NCBI GenBank assembly: GCA_964434535.1
Contig: CAYSWA010000001.1
Location: 150,553 to 214,552 of the forward strand
Length of the DNA: 64,000 bases
Direction: 5' to 3'
DNA from: SM23-32 sp964434535
Lineage (GTDB): Bacteria; Planctomycetota; Brocadiia; SM23-32
Shown here: piece after piece, positions 24,624-32,429 of the stretch
Layout of the letters: every line of letters starts with the position of its first letter
How positions within the stretch are numbered: the first letter of the stretch is position 1
Program-made: the position numbers and the translations under genes
Notes under the pieces: generated by a model
What the model was told of the DNA's origin: nothing
Seen by the model: the letters and a program-made list of their open reading frames with translations, nothing else
Databases searched by the model: none

Positions 24624-25241
24624 GTGACCAGCATCGCGCATGCATGGCAGGACTACCGGGCGCTGCGGCGGCGGGCGTTCGCGGGGCGATGCGAGCTGTC
24701 CGCCGCCGGTAAGCTGACCCTCGCGCTGGGCATGGCCGCCCTGACCGGCCTTGCGGCCCAGGTGCGCATCCCGCTGCCGTTCACCCCCGTGCCGGTCACC
24801 GGGCAGGTCTTCGCGGCCCTGCTGGCCGGCGTGCTGCTCGGGGGCGGCTGGGGGGCGCTGAGCCAGGGCCTCTACGTGGCGGCCGGCGCGGCCGGGCTGC
24901 CGTGGTTCGCCGGGCTGACGGGCGGATGGGGCGTGCTCTGCGGCGTGACCGGCGGCTACCTGTTCGGCATGGTGCTGGCGGCCGGGCTGATCGGGCGGGT
25001 CAGCGATCGCCGGCCGGCCTTCCGCCGCTTGCCGGCGCAGCTCGGGCTGATGATGGCGGGCGTGGCGGTGATCTACCTCTGCGGCGCGCTGCAGTTCGCG
25101 GCGGTCATGCGCACGGGCCTGCGCGAGACACTGTTGCTGGCAGTGGCCCCGTTTGTCCTCATCGACCTGGCGAAGGCCGTCCTGGCCGCCTCGATCAGCA
25201 CGGCCCTGCTGCCGAAAGAGGCCGACGGCCCGGCGCTCTGA
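24624..25241 (+). CDS. bioY: Biotin transporter BioY
   Basis: A 205-residue, six-helix S component of an ECF-type vitamin transporter. The BioY signature is present: AQVRIPLPFTPVPVTGQVF near residue 50, LGGGWGALSQGLYVAAGAAGLPWFAG, and GGYLFGMVLAAGLIG; PFVLIDLAKAVLAASIS is the last helix. The start is GTG with GGGGGAGGA upstream. No bioM/bioN ATPase partners are adjacent, so it may use a shared ECF module or act alone. Confidence 0.93.
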   Translation: MTSIAHAWQDYRALRRRAFAGRCELSAAGKLTLALGMAALTGLAAQVRIPLPFTPVPVTGQVFAALLAGVLLGGGWGALSQGLYVAAGAAGLPWFAGLTGGWGVLCGVTGGYLFGMVLAAGLIGRVSDRRPAFRRLPAQLGLMMAGVAVIYLCGALQFAAVMRTGLRETLLLAVAPFVLIDLAKAVLAASISTALLPKEADGPAL

Positions 25242-25282
25242 CTCCGTTGCATCCCCCAGTCCGATCGGCGAGGAGCGAAGCT

Positions 25283-26062
25283 GTGCCGGCAAAGCCGACA
25301 AAAAAGGCCGCGATGGTGGCATATGCCCGACAGGGCGCCTGTCGGAAACTTCGCCTTGCCAGCGCCGTCGGGGGCGGGCCGGGCCGGCCCGGCGGCGGCT
25401 TCACACTGATCGAACTGCTGGTGGTGACGGCGATCATCGCGCTGCTGGCGGCGCTTCTGGCGCCGGCGACGATGCGCGCCCTGGAGGCCGCTCGGCAGGT
25501 GCGTTGCGCCTCGCGCTTGCGCCAGGTGGGGCTGGGCTTCCAGCTATACCTGAACGACTACGGTCAGGTCTATCCGTGGGCCGAGGACCCCGTCAGCACC
25601 GACCCGTACTACTGGCTCTGGATGGGGCGAGGGTGGCGCGGCGCTCTGGCCGACTACATTGAGCAGCAGATGGACGTGCTCTACTGCCCGTCGGACGAGA
25701 CGGCGCCCGAGAAATGGGAGAGCACCTCCTACGCGTATTCCATGCCCTTCTACCACTCGCCGGAGCAGATCGACGCCATGAGCTCGGTCGCGGAGGAGTA
25801 CTCGAACCCCGTCCCCCCGCGGCCCCAGAACGCCGGGCGCGTCAAGCATCCCAGCCGCAAGGTGCTGGCCGGCGAGTGGCTGAGCAACCATCGGCCCCTC
25901 CAGGAGGATCCGGGCTGGTGGGGATGGGCGGGGGCGCGCAATTGCTTGTTCGCCGACGGGCATGTAGACTTTCTGCGGGCGCAGGACGTGCTGCCGGCCA
26001 ATAACGGACTGCCCGACTTCAACCAGACGGTGAGGGGGATCAGGGGCCATGACGTCGAGTGA
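25283..26062 (+). CDS. Prepilin-type N-terminal cleavage/methylation protein with H-X9-DG motif
   Basis: A 259-residue type II pseudopilin-like protein. After a basic leader comes the prepilin peptidase site and helix GGGFTLIELLVVTAIIALL. The body begins CASRLRQVGLGFQLYLNDYG and has a CPSD element. The C-terminus carries the motif NCLFADGHVDFLRAQD that is typical of the large DUF1559-like families of Planctomycetota, Lentisphaerota and Verrucomicrobiota. GTG 25283 is chosen for the AGGAG 7 nt upstream; ATG 25313 is an alternative. It overlaps the next gene by 14 nt. Function in secretion or surface attachment is unproven. Confidence 0.88.
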   Translation: MPAKPTKKAAMVAYARQGACRKLRLASAVGGGPGRPGGGFTLIELLVVTAIIALLAALLAPATMRALEAARQVRCASRLRQVGLGFQLYLNDYGQVYPWAEDPVSTDPYYWLWMGRGWRGALADYIEQQMDVLYCPSDETAPEKWESTSYAYSMPFYHSPEQIDAMSSVAEEYSNPVPPRPQNAGRVKHPSRKVLAGEWLSNHRPLQEDPGWWGWAGARNCLFADGHVDFLRAQDVLPANNGLPDFNQTVRGIRGHDVE

Positions 26063-26492
26063 CGGTGCAGGCGCGGAAGCGCCGTTGCGGCTGCGCGGGC
26101 ATCACCTGCTCTGCGTGTTCGGGTTCCGCGGGCTCGGCTACGATCAGAGCTTCGTGGAGAACATGCACGGGGTGGTCGACCGTTTCTTCCGGGCCGACGA
26201 CAGCGCGGTCGAGCTTGTGGAGGGGCGGGACGACATCTGTGCGGCCTGCCCGCACCTGGGCGAGGACGGCTGCACGCAGTCCGGCGGCGAAGAGCGCATG
26301 GCCGGGCGCGACGCCGAGGTGCTGGGGCGGCTGGGGCTGGCGGTGGGCCAGATGCGGCCCTCAACGGTGCTGGCCGAGCGGGTGCTGGCGGGCGTCACGG
26401 GCGACGACCTGCCGGCCCTCTGCGGCGAGTGCCGTTGGCTGGCGTCGGGCTACTGCGCCGAAGGGCTGCGGCTGCACCGCCAGGCGCCCTGA
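26049..26492 (+). CDS. DUF1284 domain protein (putative Fe-S/metal-binding)
   Basis: A 147-residue protein. The N-terminal signature LRLRGHHLLCVFGFRGLGYDQSFVENM and the later DDICAACPHLGEDGC are those of DUF1284. Cysteines at CAAC, C (GCTQ), CGEC and YCAEG suggest a bound metal or Fe-S cluster. The gene starts inside the last codons of the prepilin-like gene and ends 3 nt before the convergent hypB stop. Function unknown. Confidence 0.82.
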   Translation: MTSSDGAGAEAPLRLRGHHLLCVFGFRGLGYDQSFVENMHGVVDRFFRADDSAVELVEGRDDICAACPHLGEDGCTQSGGEERMAGRDAEVLGRLGLAVGQMRPSTVLAERVLAGVTGDDLPALCGECRWLASGYCAEGLRLHRQAP

Positions 26493-26495
26493 TCG

Positions 26496-27137
26496 TCAGG
26501 ACGCAAGCCCTTCCAGCAAGGCGAACCAGGGCTCGAAGCCGGTCCCCTGCGCGGCCGAGGTCTCGAAGACCTGCACGCCCGCTCGCGCCTTCTCCGCGTC
26601 GGCTCTGACCCGCCCCAGGTCGTAGGCGCACGGCCCGACCAGGTCTACCTTGTTGATGAAGACCACGTCGGCCCGCACGAACAGCGCAGGGTACTTGCGG
26701 ATCTTCTCGTCGCCCTCCGGCACGCTGAGCACGGCCACCTTCGCGTTCTCGCCGAGGTCGAACGACGAGGGGCAGACCAGGTTCCCCACGTTCTCGATGA
26801 ACAGGAAGTCGAGTTCCTCCAGCGGGAGCCCGTCGGCGGCGGCCTCGACCTGGGCGGCGTTCAGGTGGCAGGCGCCGCCGGTCTCGATGGCGCGCGCCTC
26901 GACGCCGCAGGCGGCGACGCGCTCGGCGTCGAGCGCCGTCTTGACGTCGCCGATCAGCGCCGCGCAGCGGCCGGGGAACCGGCGCGCCGTCTGCTCCAGG
27001 ATGGTGGTCTTGCCGCTGCCCGGCGAGCCGATCAGGTTCATGGCGTAGACGCCGCAGCGCGCGAAGAGGGCGCGGTTGCGCGCCGCGACCGCGTCGTTGC
27101 TTTCCTGCGCCGACCGTTCGACCGTGACCTTACTCAT
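26496..27137 (-). CDS. hypB: Hydrogenase nickel incorporation GTPase HypB
   Basis: A 213-residue SIMIBI-class GTPase that delivers nickel to the hydrogenase large subunit together with HypA. P-loop GSPGSGKTT (37-45), the IGDVKTALDAERV switch region, CHLNA metal-site segment (Cys of ETGGACHL), ENVGNLVCPSSFDLGE and the NKVDL base motif are all present. There is no His-rich N-terminal nickel store. Its start overlaps the end of hypA by 8 nt. Last gene of the hydrogenase operon. Confidence 0.96.
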   Translation of the reverse strand: MSKVTVERSAQESNDAVAARNRALFARCGVYAMNLIGSPGSGKTTILEQTARRFPGRCAALIGDVKTALDAERVAACGVEARAIETGGACHLNAAQVEAAADGLPLEELDFLFIENVGNLVCPSSFDLGENAKVAVLSVPEGDEKIRKYPALFVRADVVFINKVDLVGPCAYDLGRVRADAEKARAGVQVFETSAAQGTGFEPWFALLEGLAS

Positions 27138-27471
27138 TTTCCACCTCGACGTATTCGAGACTCACGTCCATGCCGGCGACGATCTCGCGCACGAAGCCGC
27201 CGCAGTCGGGGCAGCCCTCGAAGACGTCTTCCACCTCGTACTGTGCGCCGCACTCGCAGCGCACCCGCGCCGGCGCCGGCTCGAGCCGCAGTTCAGCGCC
27301 CGTCAGCCCGCGATCGTCGCACGCCGCGCGCAGGCAGAACCGGAGCGTCTCGACGTTCACGCCCGAGAGCGCGCCGACGCGCACGCCGAGCGCCGTTACC
27401 TGCCCGGGCTCGCCCTGGCTGGCGTTGAGGGCGACGTCGACGATCTGCTCCGCGAGCGCCAGCTCGTGCAT
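27130..27471 (-). CDS. hypA: Hydrogenase nickel chaperone HypA
   Basis: A 113-residue protein starting MHELALAEQIV; the free Met-His-Glu N-terminus is the nickel site. The zinc site is the two pairs Cys72/Cys74 (RCECG) and Cys87/Cys90 (CPDCG). The frame extends upstream, but the conserved MHE fixes the start at 27471. It follows the maturation protease by 16 nt and partners HypB. HypC-F are not in this window. Confidence 0.95.
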   Translation of the reverse strand: MHELALAEQIVDVALNASQGEPGQVTALGVRVGALSGVNVETLRFCLRAACDDRGLTGAELRLEPAPARVRCECGAQYEVEDVFEGCPDCGGFVREIVAGMDVSLEYVEVENE

Positions 27472-27487
27472 CTGCCCGCTCCCTCCG

Positions 27488-27967
27488 TCAGCCGAGCTCG
27501 GCGGCGACGGCATCCAGGTACTGCCCGAACCGTTGCGACAGCGCGGGCGAGAGCTCCGTCCCCGGCGTCATGTCGGCCGGCTCGATCCCGAAGATCACCA
27601 CCTCGGGCGGACGCTCGCCGAGCCGGGCCGCCAGCTCCAGCGTGGCGAGCAGGTCGCCCTGATGGACCGAGGCGCCGGTCAGGCGCTTGCGGTCGCGGAC
27701 CATCTCGGGGGTGAAGCGCCGGATCGCGCCGGGCTCCTCGCCCATCAGCGCGCAGTCGATGAAGACGGCCCTGGCCCGGCCGCGCATGGCGTGCAGGGCG
27801 GTCAGGCCCGCGCCGCTGCCCAGGTCCATCAACTCCACGTCTTCCCGTTCGCCGATCCGCTCGCCGAGCGCCCGCACCAGGCGCACGCCGACGCCCTCGT
27901 CGCCCATGAGCGGGTTGCCCAGTCCGGCGACGAGGACCGGCGCCCTGGCATGCTCAAATGAACTCAA
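27488..27967 (-). CDS. Hydrogenase maturation endopeptidase
   Basis: A 159-residue HyaD/HybD/HycI-family protease that trims the C-terminus of the nickel-loaded large subunit. LVAGLGNPLMGDEGVGVRL opens the fold; nickel-sensing residues correspond to Glu24, Asp71 (FIDCA) and His102 (SVHQGDLL). The start overlaps the end of hydA by 14 nt, so it is almost certainly dedicated to this enzyme. Confidence 0.94.
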   Translation of the reverse strand: MSSFEHARAPVLVAGLGNPLMGDEGVGVRLVRALGERIGEREDVELMDLGSGAGLTALHAMRGRARAVFIDCALMGEEPGAIRRFTPEMVRDRKRLTGASVHQGDLLATLELAARLGERPPEVVIFGIEPADMTPGTELSPALSQRFGQYLDAVAAELG

Positions 27968-29249
27968 CGTTCAGGTAATGGGTCGAGCAGGAGATGCAGG
28001 GGTCGTAGGCGCGCACGAGCATCTCGAGGGTCTGGCGCACTTCGTCTTCCCCGCGCTCGATGATCTGTGGCACCAGGGCCTCGAAGTCCTTCTGGATGTT
28101 GGCGTGGTTCTGGTTGGTGGGGATGCAGCAGTTCCCGCCGGTGCAGTTGCCCTGCTCGTCGAAGGCGTAGCGGTGGAAGAGGATGCCGCGCGGCGCCTCG
28201 ACGCAGCCGACGCCCTCGCCGGGCCGGGGCGTCACGTCCGGCTTCTCCGCCGTGATGCCGTCTGTTAGGAGCTGGTCGATGAGCTGGATGCCGTGCTCGA
28301 CGATCTGCACGCACTCGACCACCTGGGCCACGTTGTTCATGTAGGGGTTGCAGCAGCCCTTCTGGAGCCCGAGCTTCTCGGCCGTCTGTGCGGCGAGGGG
28401 GTGGAGCATCTCGGCGTTGAGGTTGAAGCGGGCCAGGGCGCCGACGGCGTAGGAGTCGCGGTGCCACTTGGTCCACTTCGCCGTGGACTGGGGCACGACG
28501 TACTCGTTGGCCACGCTCTCGAACTGGTGCACGTCCACCGGCTCATCGGCGTCGGTGCTGCCGATCCGGCCGTGGTAGAAGGTGTAGTAGTCGCTGACCA
28601 GCGCGACGTACTCGGTGTCGCGCTCGAAGTCGGGCAGCCGGTCGGCGAGGCTCAGCACCACGTCGGCCAGCGTCTCCAGGTCCGGGATGATCCCCTCCAG
28701 CCGCTCGCGCAGGCCGCACAGCTCCTGCTCGGTGGGGAGGCTGGCGAACCCGCCGGGCTTGATCGTGACCGGGTGGGTCATCCGCCCGCCGAGCAGCTCC
28801 ATCCACTCGTTGCCGAGCCGGTGGATGCGGATCACCGTCTTGACCACGTCCGGGTGCGAGGTGGCCAGGGGGACGACGGACTTGACCCCCAGCAGGTCGG
28901 GCGCGACCAGGTAGCCCACGTGCAGGCTGTGGCTTTCGAGCTGCTCCCCGTAGTGCATCAGCACGCGGAGCCGGTCGGTCTGCTCGGAGACCTCGATGCC
29001 CATGGCGTCCTCGACGGCCTTGGTGGCGGCCAGCGAGTGGGTGACGGAGCAGATGCCGCAGATGCGGCTGACGATGGTCTGGATGTCCTGGTAGCTGCGC
29101 CCGCGCACCATGGCCTCGAAGAAGCGGGGCGCCTCGGGCACCTGCCACTCGACCTGCTCGATGGCGCCGTCGCTGGCGCGCACCACCACGTTGCCGTGGC
29201 CCTCGACACGGGTGATGTGGTGGACGTTGACGTCAATGTTGCTCGGCAT
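27954..29249 (-). CDS. hydA: [NiFe] hydrogenase large (alpha) subunit, sulfhydrogenase type
   Basis: A 431-residue catalytic subunit. The nickel ligands are Cys64 and Cys67 in RICGICSVTHS and Cys418 and Cys421 in DPCISCSTH. Sequence and gene set fit group 3b soluble NAD(P)-linked hydrogenases (Pyrococcus sulfhydrogenase I type), which interconvert H2 and NADPH and may reduce sulfur. Only seven residues (YLNVEFI) follow His424 of the L2 motif, a short processed tail. It overlaps hydD by 17 nt upstream and the protease by 14 nt downstream. Confidence 0.95.
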   Translation of the reverse strand: MPSNIDVNVHHITRVEGHGNVVVRASDGAIEQVEWQVPEAPRFFEAMVRGRSYQDIQTIVSRICGICSVTHSLAATKAVEDAMGIEVSEQTDRLRVLMHYGEQLESHSLHVGYLVAPDLLGVKSVVPLATSHPDVVKTVIRIHRLGNEWMELLGGRMTHPVTIKPGGFASLPTEQELCGLRERLEGIIPDLETLADVVLSLADRLPDFERDTEYVALVSDYYTFYHGRIGSTDADEPVDVHQFESVANEYVVPQSTAKWTKWHRDSYAVGALARFNLNAEMLHPLAAQTAEKLGLQKGCCNPYMNNVAQVVECVQIVEHGIQLIDQLLTDGITAEKPDVTPRPGEGVGCVEAPRGILFHRYAFDEQGNCTGGNCCIPTNQNHANIQKDFEALVPQIIERGEDEVRQTLEMLVRAYDPCISCSTHYLNVEFI

Positions 29250-29994
29250 TCGTGGGTTCCTGCTTGCTGTTGAAGAGGAGCAGCTTGCTCTGGAGGTCCT
29301 CGATGGTCTTGCCGTACTTGTCCATCACCTCGCGTGCGGCGTCCACGTTCGGGTTCGGCGCGTAGCCGCGGCAGCCGAAGCACCAGAGGCCGGCGGTGGG
29401 GCAGGGGGCGCCGCAGCCGGCGCGGGTCACCACGCCGAGGCAGATCTCGTCGTACTCGTAGCGGCAGATCGTGCCCCGCGCCTTGCATTCGACGCAGACG
29501 GGGTAGTCGGGGATGATCGGCTCCTTGCCCATGGCCAGGCAGCGCACGACGTGCGCGAACTCCTCGCGCGTCATGGGGCAGCCGTGCACGTAGTAGTCGA
29601 CCTCGACGACCTCGTCGACGGCCTTGACGGGCATCGTCTCCAGGTGCGGCATATCGGCCGCCTCGCCGTAGACGCAGCGCTTGACCTCGCCGATCTCGAA
29701 GTTGTTCTTCAGCTTGTTGATGCCGCCGATGGTGGCGCAGGCGCCGAGGGCGACCAGCACGTCGGCCCGCTGGCGGATATCGCGCAGGCGCTCCTCGCCC
29801 TCGGGCCGGGTGATCGAGCCTTCGATCAGGGCGATGTCGTAGTCGCCCCTGCTCTTGTCGGACATGGCCTCGCGCCACTCCACGGGCTGGACCAGCTCGA
29901 TCAGGTCGAGCAGCTCCTCCTCCATGTTCACGATCTGGAGCTGGCAGCCCTCGCAGCAGGCGAAGTCGAAGATGGCTACGCGCGGTTTGCTCAT
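29233..29994 (-). CDS. hydD: [NiFe] hydrogenase small (delta) subunit
   Basis: A 253-residue electron-transfer subunit related to the NuoB/20-kDa family. The proximal [4Fe-4S] cluster is bound by CCEGC near the N-terminus, GACATIGG and HGCPM. The later cysteines (CVECKARGTIC, ICLG, GCGAPC, WCFGC) should hold further clusters, as in the delta subunit of group 3b enzymes. ATG 29994 shares one base with the hydG stop (TGATG). It passes electrons between the NiFe site and the diaphorase subunits. Confidence 0.94.
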   Translation of the reverse strand: MSKPRVAIFDFACCEGCQLQIVNMEEELLDLIELVQPVEWREAMSDKSRGDYDIALIEGSITRPEGEERLRDIRQRADVLVALGACATIGGINKLKNNFEIGEVKRCVYGEAADMPHLETMPVKAVDEVVEVDYYVHGCPMTREEFAHVVRCLAMGKEPIIPDYPVCVECKARGTICRYEYDEICLGVVTRAGCGAPCPTAGLWCFGCRGYAPNPNVDAAREVMDKYGKTIEDLQSKLLLFNSKQEPTNAEQH

Positions 29995-30851
29995 CACTGG
30001 ATGGCCTCCCTGACCTCCTGCACGTCGGCGTATCGGAACACGGGCCCGTCCTGGCAGGCGTAGAGCCCGTTGACCTGGCAGTGCCCGCACTTGCCGACGC
30101 CGCACTTCATGTGGCGCTCCAGGCTCACGTACATGTTCTCGGTCGCCACCCCCATGTCGATCAGCTCCAGCAGGACGAACTTGTACATGACCGGCGGGCC
30201 GCAGGCCACGGCGACCGTGTCCTTCGGGTCGGTATCCACGTGTTCCATCAGCGTGGTGACCACGCCGACGTTGCCCTCCCAGTGGTGGTTGGGCCGGTCG
30301 ACCGTCTCCATGAAGGTCACGTCGCGGCGCACGGCCCAGTCGGCCAGCTCGTCGACGCAGAGCCGCTCTTCCGGCGTTTTGGTGCCGAGCAGGACGGTGA
30401 CCTCGCCGTAGTCGTCGCGGTGGGCCAGCACGTAGCGGATCGCCGAGCGCAGGGGCACCAGGCCGATGCCGCCGGCGATGAACAGCAGGTCGCGCCCCTG
30501 CATGGCGCCGTCGACGGGGAAGTGCGTGCCGAACGGCCCCCGGATGCCGACCTTCCCGCCCGGCTCCAGGGCGTGGAGCGCGCCGGTGACGTTGCCCACG
30601 TTGCGCACGATCAGCTCGAAGGCGCCCTCGCCGTCCCCGTCGGTGGGCGAGGAGGAGACCGAGATCGGCGCCTCGCCGAAGCCCGGCAGCGAGACCTCGA
30701 CGAACTGGCCCGGCATGTGGCCGAGCGGGCCGCCGGCGTCGAGCCGGAAGCGGAAGTAGCGCTCCAGGGCCGTGAAGGGCTCGGCGCGCAGCAGCGTGGC
30801 CGGCTGCGGCAGGTAGATGTCCTTGTGGGACGATGAGCAGGTGCAGGTCAT
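29994..30851 (-). CDS. hydG: Hydrogenase gamma subunit (FAD/NAD(P)-binding diaphorase)
   Basis: A 285-residue ferredoxin-NADP reductase-like subunit. The FAD-binding half has GQFVEVSLPGFGEAPISVSS, the nucleotide-binding half begins LLFIAGGIGLVPLRSAI and contains VAVACGPPVMYKF. The C-terminus binds a [2Fe-2S] cluster through CGVGKCGHCQ and the Cys of YACQDGPVF, as in dihydroorotate dehydrogenase K subunits. Start ATG 30851 shares one base with the hydB stop (TAATG). It exchanges hydride with NAD(P)H. Confidence 0.95.
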   Translation of the reverse strand: MTCTCSSSHKDIYLPQPATLLRAEPFTALERYFRFRLDAGGPLGHMPGQFVEVSLPGFGEAPISVSSSPTDGDGEGAFELIVRNVGNVTGALHALEPGGKVGIRGPFGTHFPVDGAMQGRDLLFIAGGIGLVPLRSAIRYVLAHRDDYGEVTVLLGTKTPEERLCVDELADWAVRRDVTFMETVDRPNHHWEGNVGVVTTLMEHVDTDPKDTVAVACGPPVMYKFVLLELIDMGVATENMYVSLERHMKCGVGKCGHCQVNGLYACQDGPVFRYADVQEVREAIQ

Positions 30852-31879
30852 TACTCGTCCTCCAGCAGGCGGTTCCAGACCTCCGGGGGATGGGCGATCT
30901 TGGAGACGCAGGCGGTGATGCAGCGCCCGCAGCCGACGCAGGCGAGCTGGCCTACCTTCTCGGCGATCCACTTGCCCTTGCGGTAGTAGCGGTGGCGGTA
31001 GCGTTCGGTCACGTCGGAGCGGAAGTTGTGCCCGCCGGCCACGCGCGCGAACTTCGCCAGCTGGCAGCCGTCCCACGTGCGCCGGCGCTCCCCGCTCTCC
31101 AGGTCCCAGCCCGGCTCGTCCTGCACGTCGAAGCAATAGCAGGTCGGGCAGACGTTCGTGCACGAGCCGCAGGCGAAGCAGAGCCGGCTCTTCTGCTCCC
31201 AGACGGGGTGGTCGAAGGAGCGCTCGAGCATGTCCGGCAGGTCGACGACGTCGAAGTTCAGCTCGTGGCGGCGCAGGCGGCGCCGGTTCTCCTCCCGCAC
31301 GGCCTCGCGGGCGGAGAGGTCATCCTCGCTCGCTTCCTCGGCGCCGGAGAGGCCGCCCAGCAGCGCCTCGCCCTTCTCGGTGAGGGCCTCGACCAGGTAG
31401 TGCTCGTCGTCGATCAGGGCCAGCGCCACGTCGGGGCCTTCCTCGACCGTGGCGTAGCCGGTCTCGGAGGCGAAGCAGTTGACCGAGACGTTCTGCACGT
31501 CGACCACCACGATGGTGGCCGCCTCCCGGCGGGCCATGTAGTGGGCATCGTAGTTGTCCTGGGTGAAGACGGTGTCCATCTGGCGGATGGCCACCATGTC
31601 GTAGGGGTGCACGCCGAGCAGCACGAAGGGCTCGTCCTCGATGGCGGGCTCGAACTCGACCCCCTCGTAGCGGAACATCACCTCGGAGGGCGGCTGGAAG
31701 ACGACCCGTCCCGGCGGGGTGAGGCTCACGTCGTAGTCCAGGCGCAGGTCGGCGGCCCGCCCCAGCGGGGCGAACTCGAACTTGTCGTCCTTGGCCTGGA
31801 CGCCGACGACGGGCATGTGGGCGATCAGCCCGTCCACCCAGGCATCCAGGCCCTCCCGGTTGACCTTCTTCACGCTCAT
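30851..31879 (-). CDS. hydB: Hydrogenase beta subunit (4Fe-4S ferredoxin-type)
   Basis: A 342-residue subunit of the HydB/anaerobic sulfite reductase A family. The C-terminal half carries two [4Fe-4S] motifs: LCFACGSCTNVCPTCYCFD and ACVGCGRCITACVSKI; the N-terminal half has the family's GVHPYDMVAIRQMD segment. ATG 31879 has AGGAAG upstream; the frame is open 5' of it but carries nothing conserved. First gene of the hydBGDA-protease-hypAB operon. It links the diaphorase to the small subunit. Confidence 0.93.
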   Translation of the reverse strand: MSVKKVNREGLDAWVDGLIAHMPVVGVQAKDDKFEFAPLGRAADLRLDYDVSLTPPGRVVFQPPSEVMFRYEGVEFEPAIEDEPFVLLGVHPYDMVAIRQMDTVFTQDNYDAHYMARREAATIVVVDVQNVSVNCFASETGYATVEEGPDVALALIDDEHYLVEALTEKGEALLGGLSGAEEASEDDLSAREAVREENRRRLRRHELNFDVVDLPDMLERSFDHPVWEQKSRLCFACGSCTNVCPTCYCFDVQDEPGWDLESGERRRTWDGCQLAKFARVAGGHNFRSDVTERYRHRYYRKGKWIAEKVGQLACVGCGRCITACVSKIAHPPEVWNRLLEDE

Positions 31880-32012
31880 AAGGGCTTCCTCGGCAGGAAG
31901 AGGCGAGGCACTCTGGCAAGGGAGCGGGATCGCAGCGCCGAAGGCGGGAGGGCGGCGGCTCCCCTGCGCGTCGTAAGTTGCCCCCGGACCGGCCCGGCCA
32001 GCGGAACGCTCC

Positions 32013-32041
32013 AGGATAAGGCGTCGGCCGCGCGGAGTCAA
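32013..32041 (-). promoter_or_regulatory. Predicted promoter of the hydrogenase operon
   Basis: Minus-strand TTGACT (32041-32036), 17-nt spacer, TATCCT (32018-32013). It predicts a leader of about 125 nt before hydB. The 31880-32301 gap also holds a short signal-peptide-like frame with its own promoter (see below); I see nothing else in it. Confidence 0.5.
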
Positions 32042-32093
32042 ATGCCGGGCCACTGCGTGCCCTGTCGGCAAGCTGAGCGTGCCGGTTCGGGCA

Positions 32094-32201
32094 TCAGGGC
32101 GAACTCGCCTGCGCGGGTGGCGCGAGCAGCACCGAGAGGACCGCCACCAGCAGCCCGGCGGCGCGCGGCGCGAAGCGCTCCCGCGCCCGGAGCCCCTGCA
32201 C
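32094..32201 (-). CDS. Short signal-peptide-like ORF (35 aa), possible gene remnant
   Basis: GTG-initiated frame encoding a basic N-region, a hydrophobic core (AAGLLVAVLSVLLA) and an AQA cleavage-like site, then three residues and a stop. It looks like an export signal with no mature protein. No ribosome site is evident before the GTG, but a TTGACG-17-TACACG promoter lies about 50 nt upstream. It could be a decayed secreted-protein gene, a small membrane peptide, or chance. Confidence 0.25.
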   Translation of the reverse strand: MQGLRARERFAPRAAGLLVAVLSVLLAPPAQASSP

Positions 32202-32254
32202 GACCGCGCCGCCGCGCCCGAAATCGGCCGTCCCTTTGCCGTCCGTCCGCGCAT

Positions 32255-32283
32255 CGTGTAGAACCGGTCCCTCGTGGCGTCAA
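32255..32283 (-). promoter_or_regulatory. Possible promoter upstream of the signal-peptide-like ORF
   Basis: Minus-strand TTGACG (32283-32278), 17-nt spacer, TACACG (32260-32255). Confidence 0.35.
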
Positions 32284-32301
32284 CTCCAGCGTGGAGGACG
32301 G

Positions 32302-32406
32302 ATGATGGCGATACTGATCTACGCCTCGAGCCCCAACAAAGACGGACTGACCGCCGAATGCGCCGAGGCCGCCGCGGCCATGGCCGCCTCGATCGGGAGC
32401 GGCTGA
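32302..32406 (+). pseudogene. Truncated NAD(P)H-dependent FMN reductase / flavodoxin-like N-terminus
   Basis: A 34-residue frame with a good ribosome site (GTGGAGGACGG before the tandem ATGs). It begins MMAILIYASSPNKDGLTAEC, the first strand and phosphate-binding loop (SSPNKDGLTA) of the flavodoxin-like NAD(P)H-dependent oxidoreductases, followed by an Ala-rich first helix and a stop at 32404. Family members are about 170-200 residues, so only the first beta-alpha unit is left. The aldolase starts 24 nt later; the rest of the gene seems to have been deleted, leaving a translated leader. Confidence 0.6.
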
Positions 32407-32429
32407 ACGAGCCCGGGGGGAAGCCAGCC

